DNA from: JAIROC01 sp031553535
Lineage (GTDB): Bacteria > Bacteroidota > Bacteroidia > Bacteroidales > WCHB1-69
Length of the DNA stretch: 64,000 nucleotides
Assembly (NCBI GenBank): GCA_031553535.1
Contig: JAVBLM010000007.1
Span: 28,797 to 92,796, forward strand
Direction: 5' to 3'
Shown here one piece after another: positions 53,715 through 62,045 of this stretch (position 1 is its first letter; every line of letters begins with the position of its first letter). The position numbers and the translations under genes were made by a program. The notes below the pieces were generated by a model, which worked only from the letters and a program-made list of their open reading frames with translations, ran no database searches and was not told where the DNA came from.

Positions 53715-56018
53715 ATGAAGGAGCCATTCATTAGAATTTCTTTTATCTTCCTATTCTTCCTATTCTTTTGTCCTTTTATAGTAAAATCACAAACAGTAGG
53801 GTTAGTACTTAGTGGAGGAGGGGCAAAGGGAATGGCTCATATCGGTGTTATCAAAGCGTTAGAAGAAAATGGGATTCCTATCAGTTATATTACAGGAACA
53901 TCTATGGGCGCAATTATCGGAGGATTATATGCTGCCGGATATTCCACAGACGAAATGGAGGCTATATTTTTTAATCCCAATTTCGAAAATTGGATAAAAG
54001 GAAGAATTGACGAAAAATATGTATATCAATTTAAAAAAGATCCACCCAATTCCAGTTGGATAGGATTTCGTTTTGATGTTGATTCTACTCAATTCTCACC
54101 AACTATTCCTGTAAATTTTGTTGCGCCTGTTCAAATGGATTTTGCTTTTCTTGAAATATTTTCGGGAGTAGAGGCTATTTCAAATGAGAACTTTGATAGT
54201 TTATTTGTTCCATTCCGATGCATTGCTACCGATATCACAAAAGGAGAAGAACTTATTTTTAGAACAGGGCATCTTAAAGATGCAATCCGTGCATCTATGA
54301 CATTTCCGTTTTATTTTCGTCCCATTTCGATAAATAATAGTCTGTTATATGATGGTGGAATGACCAATAATTTCCCTGCGGATGTCATGTGTCAAGATTT
54401 CAAACCGGATTATATTATTGGTGTCACGGTAGCCAAACCAAATCAAGCACCTTCCGACGAGAATCTCATCAGTGTAGTAACAAATATGTTAATGAATAAA
54501 GAGACCTATACATTAAAAAACATTTCTTGTAATGGGATTATTATTAGCCCTAATGTTCCGTCATTAAATGTAACGGATTTTTCACATAGCCGGGAGTTAA
54601 TCCAAATCGGATATCAAGCAGCCCTGGATAGTCTGCCGCAGATTAAAGAATTTATTACAGACAGTGTGCCTTATACGGAAGTTATGGAAAAGCGTTCAGC
54701 GTTTAAGAAAAAAATTCCCGACATATATATTAGCGAAATAGAAATACAAGGATTGAACAAAATACAAGCCGATTATATTAAAGAGGAAATACTCAAACCT
54801 CAAGAGTTATTATCTCTAAAGTCATTTAAAAGCCGATATTTTAAACTCATTTCGGAAGATTACATTGCTAATGTATATCCGTCTCTTTCTATAGATCAGG
54901 AAACCAAAACATATAAAGCAGTATTGGATGTAACCAAAGAAAAACCTTTTAAACTGAATTTCGGAGGATATATTTCTGCAAATGCTTACACAACGTTATT
55001 CTTACAATTTAAATATTACCTTTGGCAGCATCAAGTTATTAGCGTCAGTTTGGATACTTATTTCGGAAGATATTATAACTCTGCCATAGCTTCTTTTCGT
55101 TTGACTCGTTTACAACGTAAACCTTTTGATCAAACTTTTTCTTTAGGTTATAGTCGCTGGGATTATTTTAATACATATCGTATTTTTGTTGGAAGTGAGA
55201 CTCCTTCTTATCTTGTTCACGAAGAAACAATATTAAACTATAAAATATCTCATCTGATTAAACACTGTTCGAGAATCACAGGTAATCTTACTTTTCTGGC
55301 AACAAGCGACAAATATTACTGGAACAATGCGTATACTCAAGAAGATTCCCGGGATAGGAACCAAGCCTTTATGGTTCGCCCCAATATCGTATATGAGCAT
55401 AGCACAATCGATTTTAGGTATTTTGCGACCAAAGGATTCCGTGTCAGAACAGAGCTTGCCTATTTTGCCGGATTTGAAGTTAATAAACCGGGTTCAACAT
55501 CTCCCCAGACAGAAGGTACTACCACTTTCAGAAATTGGTTTTCCTTCAATGGGGAAATAGAAAAAGTATTCAAAGTTGCCAAATTTTATCGCTTAGGGCT
55601 ATCTGCTCATCTGGCTTGGTCTAACCTGCCGATGTTTGAAAGCTTTAATGCCACTAAATTACGCGCAAACTACTATGCTCCTACCCACGAAAGCAGTATG
55701 GCTTATTTACCTAATTATCGTGACCCGATTTTTATGGCAGGGGGGATCACCAATACTTTTTTCCTTTATAAAAGATTACAATTCCGGCTGGAAGGGTATT
55801 ATTACCAACCTGTTATTTCTATTTTACGGGGCGGATTAAATGATGCTTATGCCGGTATTCCTTTCGAAAAACATGCATTTATTGTATATTCATCTATTGC
55901 ATACGCCACAAAACTAGGGCCTGTTGCGATTAACTTGTCATGGTATTCCAATAATAACCCAAATTTTATGTTCAATATTAGTTTCGGATACTTATTTTTC
56001 AATAATAAAGTATTTTAA
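53715..56018 (+). CDS. Patatin-like phospholipase with C-terminal outer-membrane barrel
   Basis: 767 residues. Signal peptide (FIFLFFLFFCPFIVKSQ), then a patatin domain: GLVLSGGGAKGMAHIGVIKAL (oxyanion hole), GTSMG nucleophile (S63 in the GxSxG motif), and the Asp of DGGMTNNFP (about 215). After about 330 a POTRA-like segment (YISEIEIQGLNKIQADYIKEEIL) leads to a C-terminal half of amphipathic strands ending NISFGYLFFNNKVF. The layout matches the Bacteroidetes patatin/BamA-barrel fusions (RssA- or PlpD-like). Likely a surface or secreted lipase; substrate unknown. Confidence 0.9.
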   Translation: MKEPFIRISFIFLFFLFFCPFIVKSQTVGLVLSGGGAKGMAHIGVIKALEENGIPISYITGTSMGAIIGGLYAAGYSTDEMEAIFFNPNFENWIKGRIDEKYVYQFKKDPPNSSWIGFRFDVDSTQFSPTIPVNFVAPVQMDFAFLEIFSGVEAISNENFDSLFVPFRCIATDITKGEELIFRTGHLKDAIRASMTFPFYFRPISINNSLLYDGGMTNNFPADVMCQDFKPDYIIGVTVAKPNQAPSDENLISVVTNMLMNKETYTLKNISCNGIIISPNVPSLNVTDFSHSRELIQIGYQAALDSLPQIKEFITDSVPYTEVMEKRSAFKKKIPDIYISEIEIQGLNKIQADYIKEEILKPQELLSLKSFKSRYFKLISEDYIANVYPSLSIDQETKTYKAVLDVTKEKPFKLNFGGYISANAYTTLFLQFKYYLWQHQVISVSLDTYFGRYYNSAIASFRLTRLQRKPFDQTFSLGYSRWDYFNTYRIFVGSETPSYLVHEETILNYKISHLIKHCSRITGNLTFLATSDKYYWNNAYTQEDSRDRNQAFMVRPNIVYEHSTIDFRYFATKGFRVRTELAYFAGFEVNKPGSTSPQTEGTTTFRNWFSFNGEIEKVFKVAKFYRLGLSAHLAWSNLPMFESFNATKLRANYYAPTHESSMAYLPNYRDPIFMAGGITNTFFLYKRLQFRLEGYYYQPVISILRGGLNDAYAGIPFEKHAFIVYSSIAYATKLGPVAINLSWYSNNNPNFMFNISFGYLFFNNKVF

Positions 56019-56385
56019 GGCAAAAAATATATTATATATTAGAAGCTACACAAATTACAATTTAGTTGTTGGTTTGTTTATTTGATTATTCTTTTCTGCT
56101 TATTGCTTGTTGCGTTTTTGTTTTTTCCACTGACCTCGTAGAATTTGCCTTCGGCGAGCTAAATGTTCTGCAGATTTTTTTCTCTTTGATTATCATACAA
56201 TAACATTTTTATTTGATATTTCTTTGACAAAAATATGTTCTTTATTAAAAAAGTATTTATATTTGCGTGTCGTTTTTTGGTTATTTTTTAGCAAAACAAA
56301 TTATGAATGCATTGCAATTCGTTCTTGTTGTTGATAATCTCTGTAAAAACTTAATTTCCCCTCTTGTTTTTGCGGACAGAAATAG
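56019..56385. other. Gene-free stretch with promoter-like box
   Basis: No gene supported. TATATTTG at 56258-56265 fits TAnnTTTG. It may serve the lipoprotein gene at 56509 or a lost gene upstream of it. Repeat scraps (TTGCGTTTTTG, CCTTCGGCGAGCTAAAT) lie at 56110-56165. Confidence 0.45.
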
Positions 56386-56502
56386 ATGTTTTTCCAACGA
56401 ATCGGCCTGCAAATTTCCATCAGGGAGAAAATTCACATACAAACACATGGGCGTGGCTATTATATAGAATCAAATTATAAAGGTAAAAAATATAAAAAAT
56501 AA
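56386..56502 (+). pseudogene. Possible tail of a paralogue of the 56509 gene
   Basis: The frame ends ESNYKGKKYKK stop at 56500-56502, closely like the end ESYKGKKI of the gene at 56509. Sequence 56477-56511 (ATAAAGGTAAAAAATATAAA... to the ATG) is repeated at 57143-57178 with a few changes. So the same gene-end/leader/gene-start junction occurs twice, as expected for a decayed tandem gene family. The body upstream of about 56440 is not recognisable. Confidence 0.4.
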
Positions 56503-56508
56503 ACAGCA

Positions 56509-57162
56509 ATGAGAAGAATAATTATATTAATATTTTTGCTGACAGGCTTTGTAATTTGTACTGTTCTTTTTTCGGGATGTAAAGAATCTGTAACCGGTAT
56601 AATGATTAATAAAAATAAACTTACACTTGTTACTGGTCAAACAGAAACGTTAATTGCTACCATACAACCGGACAATGCTGCTAACAAAAAAGTAATATGG
56701 ACAAGCAGCAATGCTGAGATTGCTACTGTAACGGATAAGGGTTTAGTTATCGCTAACGCTAAAAATAAAGGAGAAACAACAATTATCGTAACCACCGATG
56801 ACGGAAATAAAACAGCCACCTGTTTGGTTACGGTTGTCGATTATCGCCAAAAGTGGGTAGGGGAATATATGGGAGAATATATAACTTCTTTCACTAATCC
56901 AGCGTGGTCTCGTAAAGATACAATAAAAGATGCTGTTATTAGTGTGTTAATTTGGGACGATTCCTGTTTGCATTTTACCGGTATAAGTACGTGGAAGTGG
57001 AAAGTGAAAATAAATACGGATGGATATTTTAAGCAAGTTGATGATAATCATGGCCATGAATTCTATAATGGCAATATATGCGGAGATAGTCTTAGTCTGT
57101 CAGGGAGTACTTGGTCACAATCAAGCAGTAGTAGTGAGTCATATAAAGGTAAAAAAATATAA
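56509..57162 (+). CDS. Lipoprotein with bacterial Ig-like (Big_2) domain
   Basis: 217 residues. Lipoprotein signal ending LFSGC (C24), then a Big_2 domain of about 80 residues (TGIMINKNKLTLVTGQTETLIATIQPDNAANKKVIWTSSNAEIATVTDKGLVIANAKNKGETTIIVTTDDG). The C-terminal about 105 residues (WVGEYMGEYITSF ... SLSGSTWSQSSSSSESYKGKKI) are a Tyr/Trp-rich domain of unknown family that looks like a lipocalin-type beta sheet. Big_2 domains occur in surface proteins and adhesins. The end and the leader are duplicated in the flanks, suggesting a tandem family. Function unknown. Confidence 0.82.
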   Translation: MRRIIILIFLLTGFVICTVLFSGCKESVTGIMINKNKLTLVTGQTETLIATIQPDNAANKKVIWTSSNAEIATVTDKGLVIANAKNKGETTIIVTTDDGNKTATCLVTVVDYRQKWVGEYMGEYITSFTNPAWSRKDTIKDAVISVLIWDDSCLHFTGISTWKWKVKINTDGYFKQVDDNHGHEFYNGNICGDSLSLSGSTWSQSSSSSESYKGKKI

Positions 57163-57392
57163 AAAGTAAACGGCAATGAAAAAATAAGGATATTAATCCT
57201 TGTGAATAATAGAAGTATATCAAAATGACTAATCCGTTAACAATTGAATATTACATCAGATGAAATACAAGAGGTATAATTCCATGTATATAATATGTAT
57301 GGAGATTTGATTTTAATATTTATAGCAAAGCTGATTGTTGGAATATTGGTTTAGGGATCTTTTATACTTTCAAACAAAAGGAAAAAGAATAA
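57143..57392 (+). pseudogene. Remnants of a neighbour: gene start plus outer-membrane-barrel end
   Basis: 57143-57178 repeats the leader and ATG of the 56509 gene but the frame then stops at once (ATGAAAAAATAA). At 57294-57392 the frame reads VWRFDFNIYSKADCWNIGLG, then IFYTFKQKEKE stop. The alternating pattern and aromatic-rich strand are typical of the last strand of an outer-membrane barrel. The middle of that protein is gone. Both parts are seen in the sequence; joining them into one lost gene is inference. Confidence 0.6.
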
Positions 57393-57528
57393 TTTCAAAA
57401 TAGAGATATGATTTTTTCTGGATTTAAACGGATAAATATATGAAATGCCCATGCATATAACGTACATTAAACGTAATGATTATCCATGGACATTCCATCT
57501 GACCTTAAAAAAATAAAATTATAAACAG

Positions 57529-58320
57529 ATGAAATATAAGTTGTTTTTTCTTTCGATTAATATGCTTTTCCTAGCTCCGGAAAGCAAGTCGCAAACCACT
57601 GAATCCAATTGTTTGCATTATCCTTACAATACGCAAGTAGGAATCAATCTTAATGTTAATCTGTTGAGTAAAATGAGAATACAACAGAATTATTATATAC
57701 GATCTACGCCGTCCGATTATTTACGTTCCTATCCGAGTTTTGGGGCGGATCTGGGAGTATATTTATATCAACGTGTTTACAAATGGTTTGGAGTGCAGAT
57801 CGGGGCAGAATATAATGCCCTTACCGTGTGTGACGGTACCGCAAAACTTGGTGATGATAATTCAATAAGTATGGATTATTATTCACTTGGAGCATTTACT
57901 TTTCCGATACTCTTTAATGCTTCTTATTATTTTAATGAAAAACATGGTATCGATATTTCTTTAGGTGGTGCACCGTTTATACTTTTTGCAGGCGAGCAAG
58001 GATATAGTGTTGGGCTTGGTGGCAGGGAAGACGGAAATTATTGTGAATATAGATTAGATTATGACACCCCTTTTAATTTCAGTTTATACGGAAAAATAGG
58101 ATACAATTTCCTGTTTAAAAATAAGAATACAATTGGGGTGGCTATTGTTGGAAGCTATGCCGGCAAACCGTATGCAGAAGGCAAATATTATGTTGTTCTA
58201 AATGACAGGGAAATAGAAAGCGGCTATACCTTTCTTCGGAATACTTTTATCGGATTGCAGTTTTCGTATGGGTTTACCATGAAAAAACTACTATGTATTC
58301 CTGCTCAAGGGAACTTATAA
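57529..58320 (+). CDS. Outer-membrane beta-barrel protein, unassigned
   Basis: 263 residues. Signal peptide (YKLFFLSINMLFLAPESKSQ, about 22), then amphipathic strands rich in Tyr, Gly and Phe (NTQVGINLNVNL, FGADLGVYLYQRVYKWFGVQIGAEYNALTV, GIDISLGGAPFILFAG, FNFSLYGKIGYNFLFKNKNTIGVAIVGSY, TFIGLQFSYGFTM). Probably a small (8-12-strand) barrel. Two or three cysteines (NCLHY, TVCDG, NYCEYRL) may form disulfides. The last residues (KKLLCIPAQGNL) go beyond the normal aromatic C-terminus, an oddity. No close family was recognised. Confidence 0.75.
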   Translation: MKYKLFFLSINMLFLAPESKSQTTESNCLHYPYNTQVGINLNVNLLSKMRIQQNYYIRSTPSDYLRSYPSFGADLGVYLYQRVYKWFGVQIGAEYNALTVCDGTAKLGDDNSISMDYYSLGAFTFPILFNASYYFNEKHGIDISLGGAPFILFAGEQGYSVGLGGREDGNYCEYRLDYDTPFNFSLYGKIGYNFLFKNKNTIGVAIVGSYAGKPYAEGKYYVVLNDREIESGYTFLRNTFIGLQFSYGFTMKKLLCIPAQGNL

Positions 58321-58445
58321 TTGCTTTATAAAGCCAAAATACAACCAGGGCTAATCTAAAAGCCTTTTAATGATTATTTGTAAGGATAAGGCTTTGGCTT
58401 TTCAATAAAAGTTATTTGTAAAACTGATGTGGATACAAAAAAGTT

Positions 58446-58453
58446 TATTTTTG
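58446..58453 (+). promoter_or_regulatory. Bacteroidetes -7 box for the barrel/lipoprotein pair
   Basis: TATTTTTG, 26 bases before the ATG at 58480; lies inside the longer open frame that begins at 58429 and so excludes that start. Confidence 0.55.
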
Positions 58454-58479
58454 TATTTGAATCTTTAAATAAAAACAAT

Positions 58480-59139
58480 ATGAGACAATTCTATTTGGTA
58501 GTCGCATTCCTTATGTTTTTTTGCGGTACGATTTTTTCCCAGGAACCACAACCGGAGCTTTACCCCAACCCTCAGAAAATTAAAGACTCATCATGGAAAA
58601 TCCAACGCCCGAGACATGAATTGCAATTTGGCATAGGTGACCATGTAATGTATATGAATGAAGTTTATGATAACTACTATTATTATTATCATGAACGAGA
58701 TGTTAACTGGTTCGATTCGGATGTATATACAAAAACCAGAATGTATACTCCGGCTTTTTCTGCTACGTATCATTATCGTCTGTTAAAATGGCTGTCTATC
58801 GGCGGATTTTTTTCCTATGCCGGTGCTTTTGCTACAAAGGAAAATATTATTACGGAGGAAAATATTTCCTGTAAAGACCATTTTATTGCGATAGCTCCAT
58901 CGATACGGTTTACCTATTTGAATAGAAAATATGTAACATTATATTCCGGGTTAGCGGTAAGTATGACATGGCAATTTTCCGTGGATGACGCCGGTATGAA
59001 GCCGTGGACTTATGTGAGAGGGCAACTTACGGGCATTGGTGTTTCTGTTGGGCAAAAATGGTTTGGTTTCACGGAGTTGGGTTATGGTAACAAAGGTATT
59101 GTTACCGCAGGTTTCGGATACAGGTTTAACTCTAAATAA
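58480..59139 (+). CDS. Outer-membrane beta-barrel protein, unassigned
   Basis: 219 residues from the ATG at 58480. Signal peptide (RQFYLVVAFLMFFCGTIFSQ), then RHELQFGIGDHVMYMNEVYDNYYYYYHERDVNWF, and strands such as MYTPAFSATYHYRLLKWLSIGGFFSYAGAF, FIAIAPSIRFTYLNRKYVTLYSGLAV and GIGVSVGQKWFGFTELGYGNKGIVTAGFGYRF. The final aromatic residue near the C-terminus is typical of barrels. It is followed after 10 bases by a lipoprotein gene; the two probably work together at the outer membrane. Confidence 0.78.
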   Translation: MRQFYLVVAFLMFFCGTIFSQEPQPELYPNPQKIKDSSWKIQRPRHELQFGIGDHVMYMNEVYDNYYYYYHERDVNWFDSDVYTKTRMYTPAFSATYHYRLLKWLSIGGFFSYAGAFATKENIITEENISCKDHFIAIAPSIRFTYLNRKYVTLYSGLAVSMTWQFSVDDAGMKPWTYVRGQLTGIGVSVGQKWFGFTELGYGNKGIVTAGFGYRFNSK

Positions 59140-59149
59140 ATATACGATT

Positions 59150-60061
59150 ATGAAAACAGTAAAAATTATTGCAGGATTCTTTTTTATTTCGTTTATCCTA
59201 TCGGGATGCGTTGAACATTATGATATTCCGTCTAGAACCGAAAAAGGGAAAGCCGTTTACAATTCATGGCATAAAGGAGTAGATACTGTACTTTCCCGTT
59301 ATATAGATATAGCTTTTGTATTCAATACGTGGTACGAGGCTGCGGATTCCCAAAAGAACAACATTGAAGACAGATATCTCTCTTTATTCAAAATCCGGGA
59401 CTTGGGAAATGATCAGTGGGGCCTTTATTCTGGCGCTGAATTAGCTTATCGTATATCCAGACATAATAAATCATTATCGGAATCCAATGCCGTTTGGATT
59501 GTCGAAGCGACAAATGCAACGCTAAACATGGCAAATAATAATACCCAAGATTATTATCAGAATGATAGGTATGAATTTGTTACTTTTTTGAATGATGATA
59601 AAACAACAATTGTCCTTCATACTACCGGGACAAATGAATGGGATATACAAGTCGGCTATGCATTTCCAAATGTTCAAATGGATATTCACCTCAAGTCAAT
59701 AGATAGTATTGCGCCTGCATCCTTATTCGAAAGTTCGTTTGTTTGGAGTGGAGAAGGCAGCTTTGCTTATTTAGCAAATTATGGTTATGATATCACATAT
59801 ATTGATTTTGAAACGACGGAAGATATTGTTTTTCGTCATCAAAGCAAGCCTGTAGGTAATCAGGATGAAAATTATTATACCTATCCGAAAAAGACATTTT
59901 ACTGGTCGGGAGGAAAAGTTTCGCTCAATGCGACAGGTTCGAGCAGTGGGGAGGAAGTAAAAACGGATGCCTCTTTTTCCCAACTGACAAGTTCGCAATT
60001 CGGAATATATATTACATACAAGGGAATAACGGAAGAGTGGATAGAAACAAACTATAAATAA
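59150..60061 (+). CDS. Lipoprotein of unknown function
   Basis: 303 residues from the ATG at 59150. Lipoprotein signal MKTVKIIAGFFFISFILSGC (C20), followed by VEHYDIPSRTEKGKAVYNSWHKGVDTVLSRYIDIAFVFNTWYEAADSQ. The rest is Asn/Thr/Tyr-rich beta structure; no family recognised. It is 10 bases after the barrel gene, so co-transcribed. The pair could be a receptor-plus-surface-lipoprotein unit, but no SusC/SusD motif is present. The longer frame that begins at 59036 overlaps the barrel gene and is not used. Confidence 0.75.
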   Translation: MKTVKIIAGFFFISFILSGCVEHYDIPSRTEKGKAVYNSWHKGVDTVLSRYIDIAFVFNTWYEAADSQKNNIEDRYLSLFKIRDLGNDQWGLYSGAELAYRISRHNKSLSESNAVWIVEATNATLNMANNNTQDYYQNDRYEFVTFLNDDKTTIVLHTTGTNEWDIQVGYAFPNVQMDIHLKSIDSIAPASLFESSFVWSGEGSFAYLANYGYDITYIDFETTEDIVFRHQSKPVGNQDENYYTYPKKTFYWSGGKVSLNATGSSSGEEVKTDASFSQLTSSQFGIYITYKGITEEWIETNYK

Positions 60062-60300
60062 GCGGATGCTTAATAGTGAAAAGAGTTTTAAAGCGCAACA
60101 AGCAGAAAGATACTAATTAAGCCGTTAAGATATTAAGGAATGGACCAAAAACGGGAAATAAGAAAATAGTGAATGGACAGTTGATAACGTTGATAACAAA
60201 GCAAAGTAACCCGCAACAACGTGTAAACTTCTCTCAAAACAAACAACTGTTTGTTGATTTTTATATTATGTATTCAACAGAAGTAAGTATATAAAAGATG
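60062..60300. other. Intergenic with repeat scraps
   Basis: Contains degraded recurring words (GCGCAACAAGCAGAAAG, CCGTTAAGATATTAAGG). No gene, hairpin or RNA is supported. Confidence 0.4.
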
Positions 60301-60308
60301 TACTTTTG
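60301..60308 (+). promoter_or_regulatory. Bacteroidetes -7 box for the symporter
   Basis: TACTTTTG, 15 bases before the ATG at 60324; it overlaps the alternative codon at 60306, so the shorter start is preferred. Confidence 0.6.
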
Positions 60309-60323
60309 CCCAAATTTTTCAAT

Positions 60324-61811
60324 ATGCAAGTTATAATATTTATCTGTTTTGTTGTATATACCCTGATGCTATTCTTAATCATGTGGCTGACGTCCCGTAA
60401 AGCCAACAATGAAAGCTACTTTATCGGGAACAGACGTTCACCGTGGTTTGTTGTCGCATATGGAATGATTGGGGCTTCCCTCTCCGGAGTAACATTGTTA
60501 TCGGTTCCCGGAGATGTATATAATACTCAATTTACTTATTTCGGAATTGTAATCGGATATGTAATCGGATATGTAGTTATCGCAAAAGTTTTGTTGCCGC
60601 TATACTACAAATTGAATCTGACATCTATTTATACTTACCTGGAACAACGATTTGGGCCTGCATCTTACAAAACAGGATCATTCTTTTTTATATTATCGCG
60701 ATTACTCGGTTCAGCCTTGCGGATGTATTTAATGATCTATGTATTACAGGAATTTGTTTTTCAATACTGGCATATTCCCATTGCAGTGACCGCATCTTTA
60801 TTTGTGTTTATTATATTAGCCTATACGTTTAAAGGTGGTATTAAGACAATTGTATGGACAGATATGTTACAAACAACCTTTCTGTTGGGAACGTTACTGT
60901 TTACCATTATATTTATTCCAAAAGAAATGAATTTATCTTTTGGGCAGATATTTAACGAAATGCAACTGGATGGTTATACAAAAGTATTTAATCTTAATTG
61001 GAAAGATCATAATTTCTTTCTTAAACAAATTATCAGTGGTGCTTTTATTACCATTACCATGACAGGACTGGACCAGGATATGATGCAAAAAAATCTAACC
61101 TGCAAAAATCTTAAAGATGCCCAGAAAAACATGTTTACTTTTACAGGGATTTTAGTTTTTGCAAATGCATTGTTCTTGTTGCTGGGAGGAATGCTCATTA
61201 TTTATTCAATCCATAATGGTATAGATCTGGCAAGTATGAAAACCGATCGTATTTTTCCAACTATTGCCTTTGATTATTTACCTCCGGTTGCAGGAATTGT
61301 TTTTGTGCTGGGATTGATAGCCGCAGGTTATTCCAGTGCCGACGGAACGTTAACTGCACTTACCACCGTATTGTGTGTCGATTTTATCGGATTGGAGAAG
61401 ATAAATAAATCGGAGAAAGAAAAAATAAAAATCCGGAGAGCGATGCACCTTTTAATCGGATTGCTTTTTTTATTGGTGATCCTCATTTTTTCCCATTATC
61501 ATAATGATGCCCTTATTCGTATTATCTTTCAAGTAGCCAGTTATACTTACGGACCTTTACTGGGACTCTATACGTTTGGTCTTTTTACCAAAAGAAAGAT
61601 AACTGCAGACTATCTCGTTCCCGTATTCGCCTGCTTGTCCCCCTTGATTTGTTTCTTTTTGAATAAATACTCCAAAGAATTATTCTGGGGCTACGAGTTC
61701 GGTTTTGAACTTTTGCTTGTCAACGGATTAATAATGTTTTTCTTTTTATGGATTATAAGCAAAAAGAATTCTGTATTGCCGGAATGCAAAGAATACCAAC
61801 TTCCCGGTTAG
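60324..61811 (+). CDS. Sodium:solute symporter family protein
   Basis: 495 residues from the ATG at 60324, with about 13 membrane segments in the LeuT-like SSS fold. Typical opening: IFICFVVYTLMLFLIMWLTSRKANNESYFIGNRRSPWFVVAYGMIGASLSGVTLLSVPGDVY. Later: TFKGGIKTIVWTDMLQTTFLLG and GLDQDMMQKNLTCKNLKDAQKNM, then LGLIAAGYSSADGTLTALTTVLCVDF. The GxSSADG stretch holds the predicted Na2-site region. Bacteroidetes members of this branch are often linked to sialic acid or sugar uptake, but the substrate cannot be named. Monocistronic. Confidence 0.9.
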   Translation: MQVIIFICFVVYTLMLFLIMWLTSRKANNESYFIGNRRSPWFVVAYGMIGASLSGVTLLSVPGDVYNTQFTYFGIVIGYVIGYVVIAKVLLPLYYKLNLTSIYTYLEQRFGPASYKTGSFFFILSRLLGSALRMYLMIYVLQEFVFQYWHIPIAVTASLFVFIILAYTFKGGIKTIVWTDMLQTTFLLGTLLFTIIFIPKEMNLSFGQIFNEMQLDGYTKVFNLNWKDHNFFLKQIISGAFITITMTGLDQDMMQKNLTCKNLKDAQKNMFTFTGILVFANALFLLLGGMLIIYSIHNGIDLASMKTDRIFPTIAFDYLPPVAGIVFVLGLIAAGYSSADGTLTALTTVLCVDFIGLEKINKSEKEKIKIRRAMHLLIGLLFLLVILIFSHYHNDALIRIIFQVASYTYGPLLGLYTFGLFTKRKITADYLVPVFACLSPLICFFLNKYSKELFWGYEFGFELLLVNGLIMFFFLWIISKKNSVLPECKEYQLPG

Positions 61812-61824
61812 ATCTCATTCGGAG

Positions 61825-61982
61825 GCATTGTGGAGGTGCAGTAAGATTTTTCTACCCCCCAAGCGTTACACTTATTGGGAGTTATGCACGTTCGACCCTG
61901 ACTGATCATTGGAATAAACAACGCTTATCGTAATTATTTACGTTGAATTCTTGCAAGTTCAACATCTAAAAATAAGATTTAT
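61825..61982. mobile_element. Diverged copy of the 21-bp-end MITE
   Basis: Right end AAAATAAGATTTA (61970-61982) matches the right end of the element at 23723-23953. The interior TTATGCACGTTCGACCCTGA and AATAAACAACGCTTATCGT runs in parallel with 23838-23905. The hairpin has a loop CGTTACACTT, which is the reverse complement of the loop AAGTGTAACG in the first copy, while the flanks keep the same direction. The left end (GGAGGTGCAG) is degraded. Confidence 0.6.
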
Positions 61983-62015
61983 CCGGATAATATCCGTTCA
62001 TTTTTCTTTTAAATA

Positions 62016-62023
62016 TATCTTTG
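62016..62023 (+). promoter_or_regulatory. Bacteroidetes -7 box for lipA-lipB
   Basis: TATCTTTG, 22 bases before the lipA ATG at 62046, just right of the MITE copy. Confidence 0.65.
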
Positions 62024-62045
62024 TAAAATAATTTTTTTTCCGACG

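Noticed and set aside
56267..56467. 66-codon frame starting on GTG after a TATATTTG box
   Set aside because: The promoter box is plausible but the protein has no signal peptide or family similarity and ends in the leader of the lipoprotein gene.
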